Assembly (NCBI RefSeq): GCF_002954455.1
Contig: NZ_MSCC01000001.1
Coordinates: forward strand, 1,801,909-1,865,908
Direction: 5' to 3'
Source: Photobacterium aquimaris
GTDB taxonomy: Bacteria; Pseudomonadota; Gammaproteobacteria; Enterobacterales; Vibrionaceae
Length of the DNA stretch: 64,000 nt
Shown in pieces: positions 25,082 through 33,772 of this stretch (its first letter is position 1; each line of letters starts with the position of its first letter). The notes below the pieces were generated by a model. The model was not told where the DNA came from. It worked only from the letters and a program-made list of their open reading frames with translations, and did no database searches. A program made the translations under genes and the position numbers.

Positions 25082-26002
25082 TTAATAACGAATTTTAGGA
25101 TCGATCATTGCTAATACAATATCGACAATGGCATTGAAGATAATGGTTAGCGAACCAATCAAAATCGTAATTCCAAGCACTAGCGAGTAATCACGGTTAA
25201 AGGCTGCATTGACAAATAATTTACCGATACCAGGTAAACCAAAGATAGTTTCAATCACAACGGAACCGGTAATAATACCGACAAAAGCTGGCCCCATATA
25301 TGACACCACTGGTAATAACGCAGGACGTAAAGCGTGCTTTAAAATAATATGGCGGTAACTTAAACCTTTAGCACGAGCGGTACGAATAAAGTTGCTGTTT
25401 AAAGTTTCAATCATGCTGCCACGAGTAATACGAGCAAAAGTTGCAACATACAACAAAGCCATACCTAGCATCGGCAAAATAACAAATTTTAGCGATCCGT
25501 CTTGCCAACCACCAGCAGGCAGCCATTGCAAATTAATCGCAAAAATATAGATCAATACTGGTGCGAGAATAAAGGATGGCATCACCACCCCCGCCATCGC
25601 AGTTGACATGATGGTGTAATCAAGCCAAGTGTTTTGCTTTAACGCCGCTATAGTGCCGACACTCACGCCCATAACTAACGCAAAGATAAACGCAAAAACA
25701 CCGATTTTAGCGGAAACAGGTAACGCTTTAGATACCAATTCGTTAACCGTAAAATCTTTATACTTAAATGATGGTCCAAAATCCCCTTGCACAATATTGC
25801 CTAAATAAGTGGTGTATTGTTCAAACACTGGCTTATCTAAACCATATTTTGCTTCAATATTAGCGAGTACTTCCGGTGGTAAAGGACGATCTGAAGTAAA
25901 AGGGTTACCGGGGGCGAAGCGCATTAAAAAAAATGAGATGGTGATCAATACCAAAAGTGTCGGTATCGCTTCAAAAATCCTTTTAGCAATGAATTTAATC
26001 AT
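25082..26002 (-). CDS. oppB: Oligopeptide ABC transporter permease OppB
   Basis: Partner permease of OppC, 306 residues, starting MIKFIAKRIFEAIPTLLVLI. It has six predicted helices and the EAA-type loop FIRTARAKGLSYRHIILKHALRPAL. Length equals E. coli OppB (306). It follows oppA by 76 bp on the same strand. Confidence 0.95.
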   Translation of the reverse strand: MIKFIAKRIFEAIPTLLVLITISFFLMRFAPGNPFTSDRPLPPEVLANIEAKYGLDKPVFEQYTTYLGNIVQGDFGPSFKYKDFTVNELVSKALPVSAKIGVFAFIFALVMGVSVGTIAALKQNTWLDYTIMSTAMAGVVMPSFILAPVLIYIFAINLQWLPAGGWQDGSLKFVILPMLGMALLYVATFARITRGSMIETLNSNFIRTARAKGLSYRHIILKHALRPALLPVVSYMGPAFVGIITGSVVIETIFGLPGIGKLFVNAAFNRDYSLVLGITILIGSLTIIFNAIVDIVLAMIDPKIRY

Positions 26003-26078
26003 ATAAAGCTACCGTATTTGCTGTGCGTGCGAGTGCTGCCTTCATGTTAGAAGGCAGCTAATTATTATGAAAAACGTA

Positions 26079-27710
26079 TTATTTTGCGATGAAGTACATA
26101 TCTTTTGAGTAGATATTATCTTCAGGGTTTTTCATTGGGTAACCACCAAGTTGGGGGTTAACCAAACGTGCATTAACATAATGGTAGATAGGCATAATCG
26201 GCATATCGTTCGCTAAGCTAGCTTCAGCACGTTTATAATCTGCTGCTCGTTCAGCCGCTGTTGGTGCAAGAATTGCGTCATCAATGGCTTTGTCGTAATC
26301 AGCACTGGCGTATTTAGGGTAGTTTTGTGAGTGGCCAGTACGCATAATGGCTAGGAAGGTTGACGCTTCATTATAATCGCCACACCAACCAGCACGAGAA
26401 ACATCAAAGTTACCTTGACGCTTACTGTCTAAATAGCTTTTCCACTCTTGGTTTTCAAGTTGTGCCTCGACCCCTAAACTTTTTTTCCACATTGATGCAA
26501 TCGCAACTGCAATCTTTTTATGGTTCTCAGAGGTGTTGTATAACACTTTAAATGTCAGTGGATTATCTTTGCTATACCCGGCAGCCGCCAATAATGCTTT
26601 GGCTTTTTCTAAACGCTGCTTTTGATTTAATTGCGCGTACTCAGGCATTTCTACTTCAAGCCCGTTAGTTGATAACGGGGTAAAGTTATAAGCAGGGGTT
26701 TCACCTTTGCCAACAATGAATTTGGCTAATACATCACGATCAATCGCGTACGATAGCGCTTTACGCACATCACCATTATCAAATGGTTTACGCGCAGTAT
26801 TAAATTCATAGTAGTAAGAACATAGGTAAGGCGTTACTTTTACATCTTGTGGGTATTCTTTTGTTAGACGTTTAAAGTGCTCATTCGGCATTTCATGCGT
26901 CATATCAACTTCACCAGCAAGAAAACGGTTCATTGCTGCAACTTGGTTTTCAATCGGTAAGAATGTCACTTGATTGATAACCGTTTCTTTATTATTCCAG
27001 TAATTATTATTACGGGTTAATACAATACGTTCGTTCACAACCCAGTTATCAAGCTGATAGGCACCGTTAGATACGTAGTTGCCCACTTTCGTCCACTGAT
27101 CACCAAATTTTTCAACTGCGTTTTTATTAACAGGTTTCATTGAGGTGTGCACAAGCATTGATGCAAAATAAGATAATGGCTTATCTAGCGTTACTTTTAA
27201 GGTATGAGCATCAACAGCTTCAACACCTAATGTCTCTGGTGATTGTTTGCCAGCAATAATATCAGTGGCGTTGGCCATGGTGGTCATTTCAAGGTATGAC
27301 GCATAAGGAGACGCTGTTTTTGGATCGGCAAGACGACGCCACGTATAAACAAAGTCATCAGCAGTTACTGGATCGCCATTTGACCACTTAGCATCATCAC
27401 GTAGATTGAAAATCCAGGTTTTGTTATCTGTCGTTTGCCACGATTTAGCAACACCTGCGACCAAGTTGCCTTCAGCGTCTTGGTTAACTAAGCCTTCAAG
27501 TAAATCGCGAATAACATTAGATTCAGGTACACCTGATACCTTTTGTGGATCAAGTGATTCAGGCTCAGTGCCATTAGCACGAACCAATTGTTGTTTATCT
27601 GCTAATTTAATATCGGCAGGCACTTGTGCTGCAAAAGTTGAAAAAGAAGGAAGAGCAACAACTAGACCTAAGCCAAGCAACACAGCTTGAGTAATTTTAT
27701 TCTTATACAT
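26079..27710 (-). CDS. oppA: Periplasmic oligopeptide-binding protein OppA
   Basis: Captures peptides of a few residues in the periplasm and hands them to OppBC. The 543-residue product has a Sec signal peptide (about 1-27, hydrophobic core ending near STFAA) and the SBP family 5 fold with GTEPESLDPQKVSGVPE, WTRRLADPKTASPYASYLE-like and DVRKALSYAIDRDVL blocks. It is the promoter-proximal gene of oppABCDF. The gene order is complete and nothing looks broken. Confidence 0.95.
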   Translation of the reverse strand: MYKNKITQAVLLGLGLVVALPSFSTFAAQVPADIKLADKQQLVRANGTEPESLDPQKVSGVPESNVIRDLLEGLVNQDAEGNLVAGVAKSWQTTDNKTWIFNLRDDAKWSNGDPVTADDFVYTWRRLADPKTASPYASYLEMTTMANATDIIAGKQSPETLGVEAVDAHTLKVTLDKPLSYFASMLVHTSMKPVNKNAVEKFGDQWTKVGNYVSNGAYQLDNWVVNERIVLTRNNNYWNNKETVINQVTFLPIENQVAAMNRFLAGEVDMTHEMPNEHFKRLTKEYPQDVKVTPYLCSYYYEFNTARKPFDNGDVRKALSYAIDRDVLAKFIVGKGETPAYNFTPLSTNGLEVEMPEYAQLNQKQRLEKAKALLAAAGYSKDNPLTFKVLYNTSENHKKIAVAIASMWKKSLGVEAQLENQEWKSYLDSKRQGNFDVSRAGWCGDYNEASTFLAIMRTGHSQNYPKYASADYDKAIDDAILAPTAAERAADYKRAEASLANDMPIMPIYHYVNARLVNPQLGGYPMKNPEDNIYSKDMYFIAK

Positions 27711-28114
27711 GCATTAACTCCAATACATCAATTTATAACATCCATGACATTCTCAGCAGGTCATCTTAACTAATAACAAAATAGTCACTCTCAATCCTAG
27801 AGAACAGCCATCAAACCGAAGAATTGTCTAAAACATTAACAGGAGTTATATTAATTTGCCACAAACAGACAAATAAAACACATTTCATACCAAACATTTC
27901 CTTAACAACAGATAACATTGACTAGATCAATATCACATTTATAGATTTTTAAACCTATAATTAATAAGGTTAAAGCCGTTAATATTATTTAAAATTGCTT
28001 AAAAGTACTTTCCAATGGTTATAATTTGAACTTTAATTTAAAACCAGAATATAAAACTACTAACTCACACCAAAGCAGAACACAAAAACAAACAATATTG
28101 TTACATTTTGAACA
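27711..28114. promoter_or_regulatory. oppA upstream region
   Basis: About 400 bp of AT-rich DNA containing the promoter of oppABCDF on the minus strand. Lrp and small RNAs regulate opp in relatives, but I cannot point to a defined site. No gene seen. Confidence 0.5.
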
Positions 28115-28145
28115 CAAAAAAAGGCACTACCTTAGTAATGCCTTC
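28115..28145 (-). terminator. Terminator of the 53-residue ORF
   Basis: Stem GGCATTAC / GTAGTGCC (minus strand) with loop TAAG, followed by seven T on the minus strand. Confidence 0.8.
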
Positions 28146-28165
28146 TTATATAAATTGAGTTAAAT

Positions 28166-28327
28166 TTACTTACTTTCGCTATCTAGCTTAATAAGCTGCT
28201 TATCTTCACTTACTGCTTGCTGTTTTTGTTCAAGTAATAGCTGTGCTTCATCATCATGGTTATTATCATTAATGCCAACATCAGCCATCATCTGCTTCAC
28301 TCTTTTGCAAGATATACGTTTATGCAT
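28166..28327 (-). CDS. Small hypothetical protein, 53 residues
   Basis: I do not recognise it. It starts MHKRISCKRVKQMMADVGIN and is then strongly acidic and Gln-rich (DDEAQLLLEQKQQ, SEDKQLIKLDSESK), predicted soluble and helical. Support for a real gene is a strong ribosome site (GGAGAAG, six bases before the ATG at 28327) and its own terminator just past the stop. A longer in-frame reading from 28375 has no ribosome site. Transcribed alone on the minus strand between oppA and moaE. Confidence 0.6.
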   Translation of the reverse strand: MHKRISCKRVKQMMADVGINDNNHDDEAQLLLEQKQQAVSEDKQLIKLDSESK

Positions 28328-28673
28328 AATCAACTTCTCCGCTGTTAAATGACGCCAGCAGACCTTCACTACCACTTAACGACTTGGCCTTATACCAGCT
28401 CAATACTATCTTAATGCCCTTCACTCTATAAATATGGCACATTACGCTTAATCTCACCGTATTATTGACACTATTTTTGCGTATTAATAACAAAAGGTTC
28501 TTAAAATAGTAACAGATAGATTATTTTAGCAAACAACATCATAAGCTGGTAAAGATCCTATAAATAAACCAATAAGCTCGCTATCATTTAGTCATTAAGA
28601 AATATATCCCGTACCAAGTTAAATTTCTTAGTAATCCCTCTGTTATTTCATACGGTGAGAATAAGAGTAAATT
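28328..28673. other. Spacer between two small ORFs
   Basis: About 350 bp, AT-rich; presumably the promoter of the 53-residue ORF (minus) and possibly of the 34-codon ORF (plus). Nothing else recognised. Confidence 0.4.
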
Positions 28674-28778
28674 ATGAGACCCACAGGCTGTATTTCACGA
28701 CCAAGTCCATCCCGTTTTCGCACTAGCTACGTTCCAACTACAGCGGCAAATCGAGATAAGAATAAAAATAAGAAATAG
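28674..28778 (+). CDS. Possible 34-residue basic peptide
   Basis: ATG to TAG, 34 codons. The peptide starts MRPTGCISRPSPSRF and ends in a Lys/Asn-rich tail (ANRDKNKNKK). It has many Arg, Ser and Pro residues and one Cys. The upstream AAGAG is a weak ribosome site. A bidirectional terminator stands 25 bases past the stop. I cannot assign a function, and the ORF is short enough to be chance. Confidence 0.3.
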   Translation: MRPTGCISRPSPSRFRTSYVPTTAANRDKNKNKK

Positions 28779-28802
28779 TATTTATCGTTAATGTTTACCT
28801 AT

Positions 28803-28833
28803 AAAAAAGGAGCTAAAATCAGCTCCTTTTTTT
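28803..28833. terminator. Bidirectional terminator after moaE
   Basis: Perfect stem AAAAAGGAGCT / AGCTCCTTTTT with a six-base loop. It serves moaE on the minus strand and would also end any transcript of the 34-codon ORF on the plus strand. Confidence 0.85.
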
Positions 28834-28846
28834 ATAAATCATCGTG

Positions 28847-29293
28847 TTATTTCGACCAACGGTCTGCTGCAGAATTATCTGTTTCACGTGCATCTACCCA
28901 CCGGCTTTCCGATGGTGTTTGTTCTTTTTTCCAAAACGGCGCGCGAGTTTTCAAATAATCCATAATGAATTCACAGGCTTCAAATGCAGCACCACGATGC
29001 GCACTTGTAACACCAACAAAAACAATTTGATCTCCTAATTCAAGATCACCAACACGATGGATCACTCGTGTTTGTAATAATGGCCATCGGCTACGTGCTT
29101 GAACAATAATTTCTTGCAAGGCTTTTTCTGTCATACCCGGATAATGCTCTAACGACAAACCCGTTACTGTATCACCTTGGTTAAAATCACGCACTTTACC
29201 AATAAACGTAACCACAGCGCCCGCGTCATTACCTTCAGCAAGCTTGGCATATTCATCTGCAACTGAAAAATCTTCATGTTGGACTGAAATCAT
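28847..29293 (-). CDS. moaE: Molybdopterin synthase catalytic subunit MoaE
   Basis: Large subunit of molybdopterin synthase; with MoaD it converts cyclic pyranopterin monophosphate to molybdopterin. Started at the ATG at 29293 (GGGGG upstream) it has 148 residues (E. coli 150). Family blocks present are GAVVTFIGKVRDFNQGD, SLEHYPGMTEKAL, HRVGDLELGDQIVFVGVTSAHR and APFWKKE with the catalytic Lys. It starts one base after the moaD stop. Confidence 0.96.
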   Translation of the reverse strand: MISVQHEDFSVADEYAKLAEGNDAGAVVTFIGKVRDFNQGDTVTGLSLEHYPGMTEKALQEIIVQARSRWPLLQTRVIHRVGDLELGDQIVFVGVTSAHRGAAFEACEFIMDYLKTRAPFWKKEQTPSESRWVDARETDNSAADRWSK

Positions 29294-29294
29294 A

Positions 29295-29540
29295 TTAACC
29301 CCCTGTGACAGGTGGGAAAAAAGCAACTTCATCACCATCTTTAATGGCAGAATCTAATCGACAAATGGTTTGATTAACAGCAACCAATAATTTACCCGAC
29401 TCTAATGCTAACAGCCACTTATCACCGCGAGATAATAAAGACTGGCGTAAGTCATCTGCTGTTGCAAATTCTGCTGCAACCTCAAGCCCATCAACACCAA
29501 CTAACTCTTTAATTTGAGCAAAAAATAGTACTTTAATCAT
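29295..29540 (-). CDS. moaD: Molybdopterin synthase sulfur carrier subunit MoaD
   Basis: Ubiquitin-like sulfur carrier of 81 residues; its C-terminal Gly-Gly (PPVTGG) is thiocarboxylated by MoeB-dependent chemistry and donates sulfur to the pterin. Length equals E. coli MoaD (81). Its ATG overlaps the moaC stop by four bases, giving coupled synthesis. Confidence 0.96.
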   Translation of the reverse strand: MIKVLFFAQIKELVGVDGLEVAAEFATADDLRQSLLSRGDKWLLALESGKLLVAVNQTICRLDSAIKDGDEVAFFPPVTGG

Positions 29541-30016
29541 GCTTCAACCTTAAAGTGTCCAGATTTACCACCAGTCTTCTCAAGTAATCGTACTTGGCTG
29601 ATGACCATGTCTTTTTGAACCGCTTTACACATATCGTAGATCGTTAATGCCGCAACAGAAGCTGCTGTTAGTGCTTCCATTTCAACGCCCGTTTTACCGG
29701 TTAGCTTACAACAAGATTCGATGCGTACTTTATTTTCAGCAGCAATAGCTTCTAATTGAACTTCAACCTTAGTCAGTAGTAGTGGGTGACATAATGGAAT
29801 CAGATCCCATGTTTTCTTTGCTGCTTGAATACCTGCAATACGCGCTGTTGCGAAAACATCACCTTTATGATGCTGACCAGAAACAATTAATGCCAATGTT
29901 TCAGGCGCCATATGCACAAATGCTTCTGCACGTGCTTCACGTACTGTCTCTACTTTTGCTGATACATCAACCATGTTAGCTTCACCTGAAGCATTAATAT
30001 GGGTAAACTGATTCAT
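29537..30016 (-). CDS. moaC: Cyclic pyranopterin monophosphate synthase MoaC
   Basis: Works with MoaA on GTP in the first step of molybdenum cofactor synthesis. The 159-residue product has the family blocks [44 protein letters not shown] and [13 protein letters not shown]. moaB is absent from the moaA-moaC junction, unlike E. coli moaABCDE; in such genomes MoaB/MogA function is usually encoded elsewhere. Confidence 0.96.
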   Translation of the reverse strand: MNQFTHINASGEANMVDVSAKVETVREARAEAFVHMAPETLALIVSGQHHKGDVFATARIAGIQAAKKTWDLIPLCHPLLLTKVEVQLEAIAAENKVRIESCCKLTGKTGVEMEALTAASVAALTIYDMCKAVQKDMVISQVRLLEKTGGKSGHFKVEA

Positions 30017-30107
30017 TCTTTATTCCCAATAAAAGCAATAACTTATGCACTACCGATTATGATATATCGATAGCTAATGTATTATTTATCATCATACTTC
30101 GTATAAC

Positions 30108-31096
30108 CTAGCCACCAATAGATGCGAGGTTTGGTGTCATGCCCGTTTTACCTTCATCGAGAAAGTGACTGACAGCCTTGGTATTTAAGCTCGCTTGAAT
30201 ACGCTCAATCAGTTGTGGTTGCTGGCTATCGTCAGCTAATAAATCACGTAATTCAACGCCTTCTTCACCAAAGAGGCACAGATGAAGCTTACCTTTTGCC
30301 GAGACACGAAGACGATTACAGCTTTCACAAAAATTCTTTTCATATGGCATAATCAACCCAATTTCACCAATATAATCAGGGTGATAAAAAACTTGAGCTG
30401 GGCCATCATTATTACTTTTTACTTTTAATAACCAACCGTTAGCAATCAGATGATTACGAATACTGACACCTGATACATGATGTTTGCTAAATAGGCTATC
30501 CATTTCACCCGTTTGCATTAACTCAATAAAGCGCAGTTGAATCGGACGGGTTTTAATCCATTCTAAAAACTTAGGTAATTCTTGAGAGTTAAGATCTTTG
30601 AGTAAAACAGTGTTGATTTTTACTTGCTCAAAGCCAGCATCAAAAGCAGCATCAATGCCTTCCATAACCTGATGGAACATATTTTCGCCAGTAATTTGGT
30701 AAAACATCTTCGGATCTAAGCTATCAACACTGATATTAATATGTGTCAATCCAGCTTGACGCCACTCATGAACATGCTTTGCCATGCGATAACCATTAGT
30801 GGTAGTCGCCACTTTTGTAATGCCCGGCTGGCTCGCAACGGTACGAATGATATCAGTAAAATCACGACGTAAACTTGGCTCACCGCCAGTAATACGCACT
30901 TTAGTTGTACCACAATCAGCAAAAGCTGCCGTCACACGCTGAATTTCATCCAAGGTTAAAAAAGAGGGTTTCTTTTTTCCTCAGGTTGGTAGCCATCAGG
31001 TAGGCAATAAGTACATTTGAAGTTACACACATCGGTAACTGAGAGTCGTAAATAGTAAAACTTACGATGAAAACTATCTTCTAATTGTTTAGCCAC
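30108..31096 (-). CDS. moaA: GTP 3',8-cyclase MoaA, reading frame broken at a homopolymer
   Basis: Radical-SAM enzyme of molybdenum cofactor synthesis. Frame zero starts at GTG 31096 (AAGGTG upstream) and reads [19 protein letters not shown] with the SAM-cluster Cys of VCNFKCTYC, but stops at TAA 30956-30958 after 46 codons. The rest ([34 protein letters not shown] onward, in short pieces [10 protein letters not shown] and [12 protein letters not shown] with the C-terminal Fe-S Cys) is intact in the -1 frame to 30108. One extra A in the six-A run (30973-30978), or one extra T in the six-T run (30958-30963), restores a 329-residue protein, the same length as E. coli MoaA. No other damage is visible, so this is either a data error, a slippage site or a very recent mutation. 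Confidence 0.85.
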
Positions 31097-31230
31097 GGAA
31101 CACCTTTCCAAATGCGGGAGGCCGATTCATTTCTAAACCAACCCTGGTGACATTATGTCACTGGCGTTAATCACTTATTGACTATTAGTTATCCCATATT
31201 GGAACACTCAAACAGCACGTAGCAACTTAG
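31097..31230 (-). promoter_or_regulatory. Probable molybdenum cofactor (Moco) riboswitch leader of moaA
   Basis: The minus-strand leader ends GCCTCCCGCATTTGGAAAGG followed by TGTTCC and the GTG start, which matches my memory of the 3' part of the Moco RNA motif found before moaA in gammaproteobacteria. Upstream lie a GTGACAT / ATGTCAC hairpin (about 31150-31163) and further paired segments. The ribosome site AAGGTG lies inside the GGAA / TTCC stem, so ligand folding would block translation. Exact 5' end is a guess. Confidence 0.55.
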
Positions 31231-31442
31231 TGAAAAAAGCTCGGAGTTATGGCAGTTATGCACATCAGTCGTTGATTAACTATTAATGTTACACAACGGC
31301 ATTTCTTATTTAAAAGTATCAGAGTTTTTCGAAAATTGACAAATAACTGAAAAAAACAGGCTGACATTCTACCTTTCGAGCTGAAACACGACAATACTAG
31401 TTAAGTATTTAACCCTAAATTGATGCCACTAATGGAGGATTT
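31231..31442. promoter_or_regulatory. Divergent promoter region moaA / 75-residue ORF
   Basis: AT-rich stretch between the moaA leader and the plus-strand ORF at 31443. It must hold promoters for both directions; I see no clear operator. Confidence 0.4.
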
Positions 31443-31670
31443 ATGTCCAATATAATCGAATCTGCAACATTGGATGATATTGCTCTTTATCTGCAACGAG
31501 AAGAAAGCCTTGATCGCGACTCTGCACATGCAGCAGCACAACAAGTACTTAATAATTTTATCGAAATGCGCAATAAAGGCTTAGTGAAAGGATGGTATTT
31601 TGATGATTTCGGCCACTTAGAATTATTGCCAACCGACAGTGTTCAGGTATGGATTGATCAGACTAAGTAG
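31443..31670 (+). CDS. Hypothetical protein, 75 residues
   Basis: I do not recognise a named family. The product is acidic and mostly helical in appearance (LDDIALYLQREESLDRDSAH, AAAQQVLNNFIEMRNKG) with an aromatic C-terminal part (GWYFDDFGHLELL). It has no signal peptide or membrane segment. A very good ribosome site (GGAGG, five bases before the ATG) makes a real gene likely. It stands alone between moaA and the LON-domain gene. Confidence 0.7.
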   Translation: MSNIIESATLDDIALYLQREESLDRDSAHAAAQQVLNNFIEMRNKGLVKGWYFDDFGHLELLPTDSVQVWIDQTK

Positions 31671-31864
31671 ATCATTAAGCATAATGGTTTTTATTTTACA
31701 CTCACTATATGCAAGCTAGCTATTATTTGGGGACTATTATTACAAAGCAATGGTTGTTTAATTATTTGCAATCAGGCAGTTGATTACTCAACCACTCTTT
31801 TGTATTACTTCGGCATCAGACTTGCTTGCCTATAAAAAAATACACTTCATAAAATAGTGCTGCT

Positions 31865-32443
31865 ATGACTACTTTCAATATGCCTTTGTTATTCCAGAAA
31901 CGTCATATTCTTCCTACTGGGAGAATGCAACTTTATTTATCAGGAATTACCCACACCACAACACTGAGAGCCCTGCTGTTATCAAAGTCGGGGATTGGTA
32001 TCTGTATGTTTAGTAATAAATCACCACATAAAAAATTATACCATATAGGTACAAGAGTCACGATTGAGGACTTTAATCATGAACCAAACAATCCGTTAAT
32101 TAGCTTAAAAATTTATGGCCAAGAGCCCTTTAAAATAGCCACTATTAAACAAGGTAATGATGATATTATATGGGGAAAATGCCAACAATTACCGCGATGG
32201 CCTCAACAAGAGATCACCACCGAACAACAATTATTATCTACACGTTTACAAGTAATGTTTAACAAATACCCCGAGTTAGATAAATTACATCACCAACAAG
32301 AATTTGATAATTTAAGTTGGTTATGCCAGCGCTGGCTTGAAATATTACCGCTACCAACCCAAGAAAAACAAAACCTACTCAACCACCCTGATTGTCTTCA
32401 TGCTTGCGATTATCTTATGAGCAAGATTTACACTCAACACTGA
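31865..32443 (+). CDS. LON substrate-binding-domain protein (stand-alone)
   Basis: The 192-residue product resembles the N-terminal substrate-binding domain of Lon protease without ATPase or protease parts: LLFQKRHILPTGRMQLYLSG, an inserted GIGICMF strand, then GTRVTIEDF and ISLKIYGQEPF, followed by a helical C-terminal half with SWLCQRWLEILPLP. Similar solo LON-domain proteins occur widely in gammaproteobacteria without a settled function; substrate or partner binding is inference. Located before yvcK on the same strand with a 111-bp gap. Confidence 0.75.
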   Translation: MTTFNMPLLFQKRHILPTGRMQLYLSGITHTTTLRALLLSKSGIGICMFSNKSPHKKLYHIGTRVTIEDFNHEPNNPLISLKIYGQEPFKIATIKQGNDDIIWGKCQQLPRWPQQEITTEQQLLSTRLQVMFNKYPELDKLHHQQEFDNLSWLCQRWLEILPLPTQEKQNLLNHPDCLHACDYLMSKIYTQH

Positions 32444-32554
32444 TTAAACACCACGATTATCTGGTTAATATACAAATGAATATAAACCAATAAATGCATA
32501 TCCACGTGACATTTGTTAAAATATACCCATAAAATAATAATTAGAACAAATATT

Positions 32555-33451
32555 ATGCCTATAGAGAGTATCGCAAAAACACGTATTGTTGCCATCGGTG
32601 GCGGCCATGGGCTAGGTCGAGTTTTATCCTCACTAACCGATTATGGTTCACAAGTAACAGGTGTAGTAACCACAACAGATAACGGTGGTTCTACTGGTCG
32701 TATTCGCGCTTGTCAGGGTGGGATTGCTTGGGGAGATATGCGTAATTGTATTAACCAATTAATCACAGAACCATCGATTGGCTCGATGATTTTTGAATAC
32801 CGTTTTCGTGGTAATGGCGATCTGAATGGTCATAACTTAGGTAATTTAATGTTAACCGCATTAGATAACCTCTGTATTCGCCCATTAGATGCCATTAATC
32901 TTATTCGCGATATGCTCCATGTTAAGCCTTATATTATTCCAATGTCTGAACACCCATCTGATTTAGCTGCAATCACCTATGATGGTAAAATAATTAATGG
33001 TGAAACCAGTGTCGATGAATTAACAGAAGTACCTAAACGGCTATATTTAGAACCTGCAGTACCTGCAACTAAAGAAGCGGTAAATGCAATTATAGAAGCA
33101 GATATTATACTCTTAGGCCCAGGTAGCTTTTTAACCAGCATTATGCCGGTATTACTCTTGCGTGAAATCGAACAAGCGTTAAAAGTCAGCAAAGCAAAAA
33201 TCGCCTTTATTACTAACTTGGATAAAGAAAAAGGCCCAGCTGGAGAGATGAGCCTTGAAACGATGTTACATTGGTGCGAACGTGCAATGGCAGGCAGAAT
33301 GATTGATACCATTATTACTGACGTACATCAGCCACAGCTTTCATCTAAGTATCAACAATTGGTACTTGATTTAGCCTCTAATAATCATGAATGGCGGCAT
33401 GACCGCAACAAACTAAAGCATGCGGTTGATAGACTCATCGCTACCCGCTAG
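32555..33451 (+). CDS. YvcK/YbhK family protein (CofD-like, gluconeogenesis factor)
   Basis: The 298-residue product has the Rossmann start TRIVAIGGGHGLGRVLSSL, the VTTTDNGGSTGRIR block and GNGDLNGHNLGNLMLTAL, all typical of the YvcK/CofD family; B. subtilis YvcK binds UDP-sugars and affects cell shape and growth on gluconeogenic carbon. E. coli ybhK also lies next to moaA. I start at the ATG at 32555; a TTG at 32513 is less likely. Its 3' end overlaps the convergent luxU end by 39 bases. Confidence 0.9.
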   Translation: MPIESIAKTRIVAIGGGHGLGRVLSSLTDYGSQVTGVVTTTDNGGSTGRIRACQGGIAWGDMRNCINQLITEPSIGSMIFEYRFRGNGDLNGHNLGNLMLTALDNLCIRPLDAINLIRDMLHVKPYIIPMSEHPSDLAAITYDGKIINGETSVDELTEVPKRLYLEPAVPATKEAVNAIIEADIILLGPGSFLTSIMPVLLLREIEQALKVSKAKIAFITNLDKEKGPAGEMSLETMLHWCERAMAGRMIDTIITDVHQPQLSSKYQQLVLDLASNNHEWRHDRNKLKHAVDRLIATR

Positions 33452-33772
33452 TTGTTTATATTCAACTGCCATTCTTTCGACCATTTGCCTAAATTGAGGT
33501 AAATGGTCAATCATCCAGTCACCTTGCCCTTGTCTGACTCGGTATTCACACTCTTGCGCCATCAATGCTAAATCATCAGCACCAAAACTTGCAGCACTAC
33601 TTTTTATCGCATGACTAATTTCACCAATTTGATTCACTGATGGCTGGCTTGATAGTTTTTGTAAATATTGTTCAAGCTCATCACTAAATACATTCAGTAA
33701 TATAACGACTGTTTCTGCACCGACTTCATCTGCCAGTCTTTTTAATGTTTCTGCATTTATAGTGGTTGCCAT
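33413..33772 (-). CDS. luxU: Quorum-sensing phosphorelay protein LuxU
   Basis: Histidine phosphotransfer protein that carries phosphate from hybrid sensor kinases (LuxQ, LuxN and CqsS types) to LuxO. The 119-residue Hpt domain has its phosphorylated His at about residue 54 in EISHAIKSSAASFGAD. Its ATG overlaps the luxO stop by one base (TAATG), so the two are co-translated. The 3' end runs 39 bases into the end of yvcK on the other strand. Confidence 0.95.
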   Translation of the reverse strand: MATTINAETLKRLADEVGAETVVILLNVFSDELEQYLQKLSSQPSVNQIGEISHAIKSSAASFGADDLALMAQECEYRVRQGQGDWMIDHLPQFRQMVERMAVEYKQLAGSDESINRML

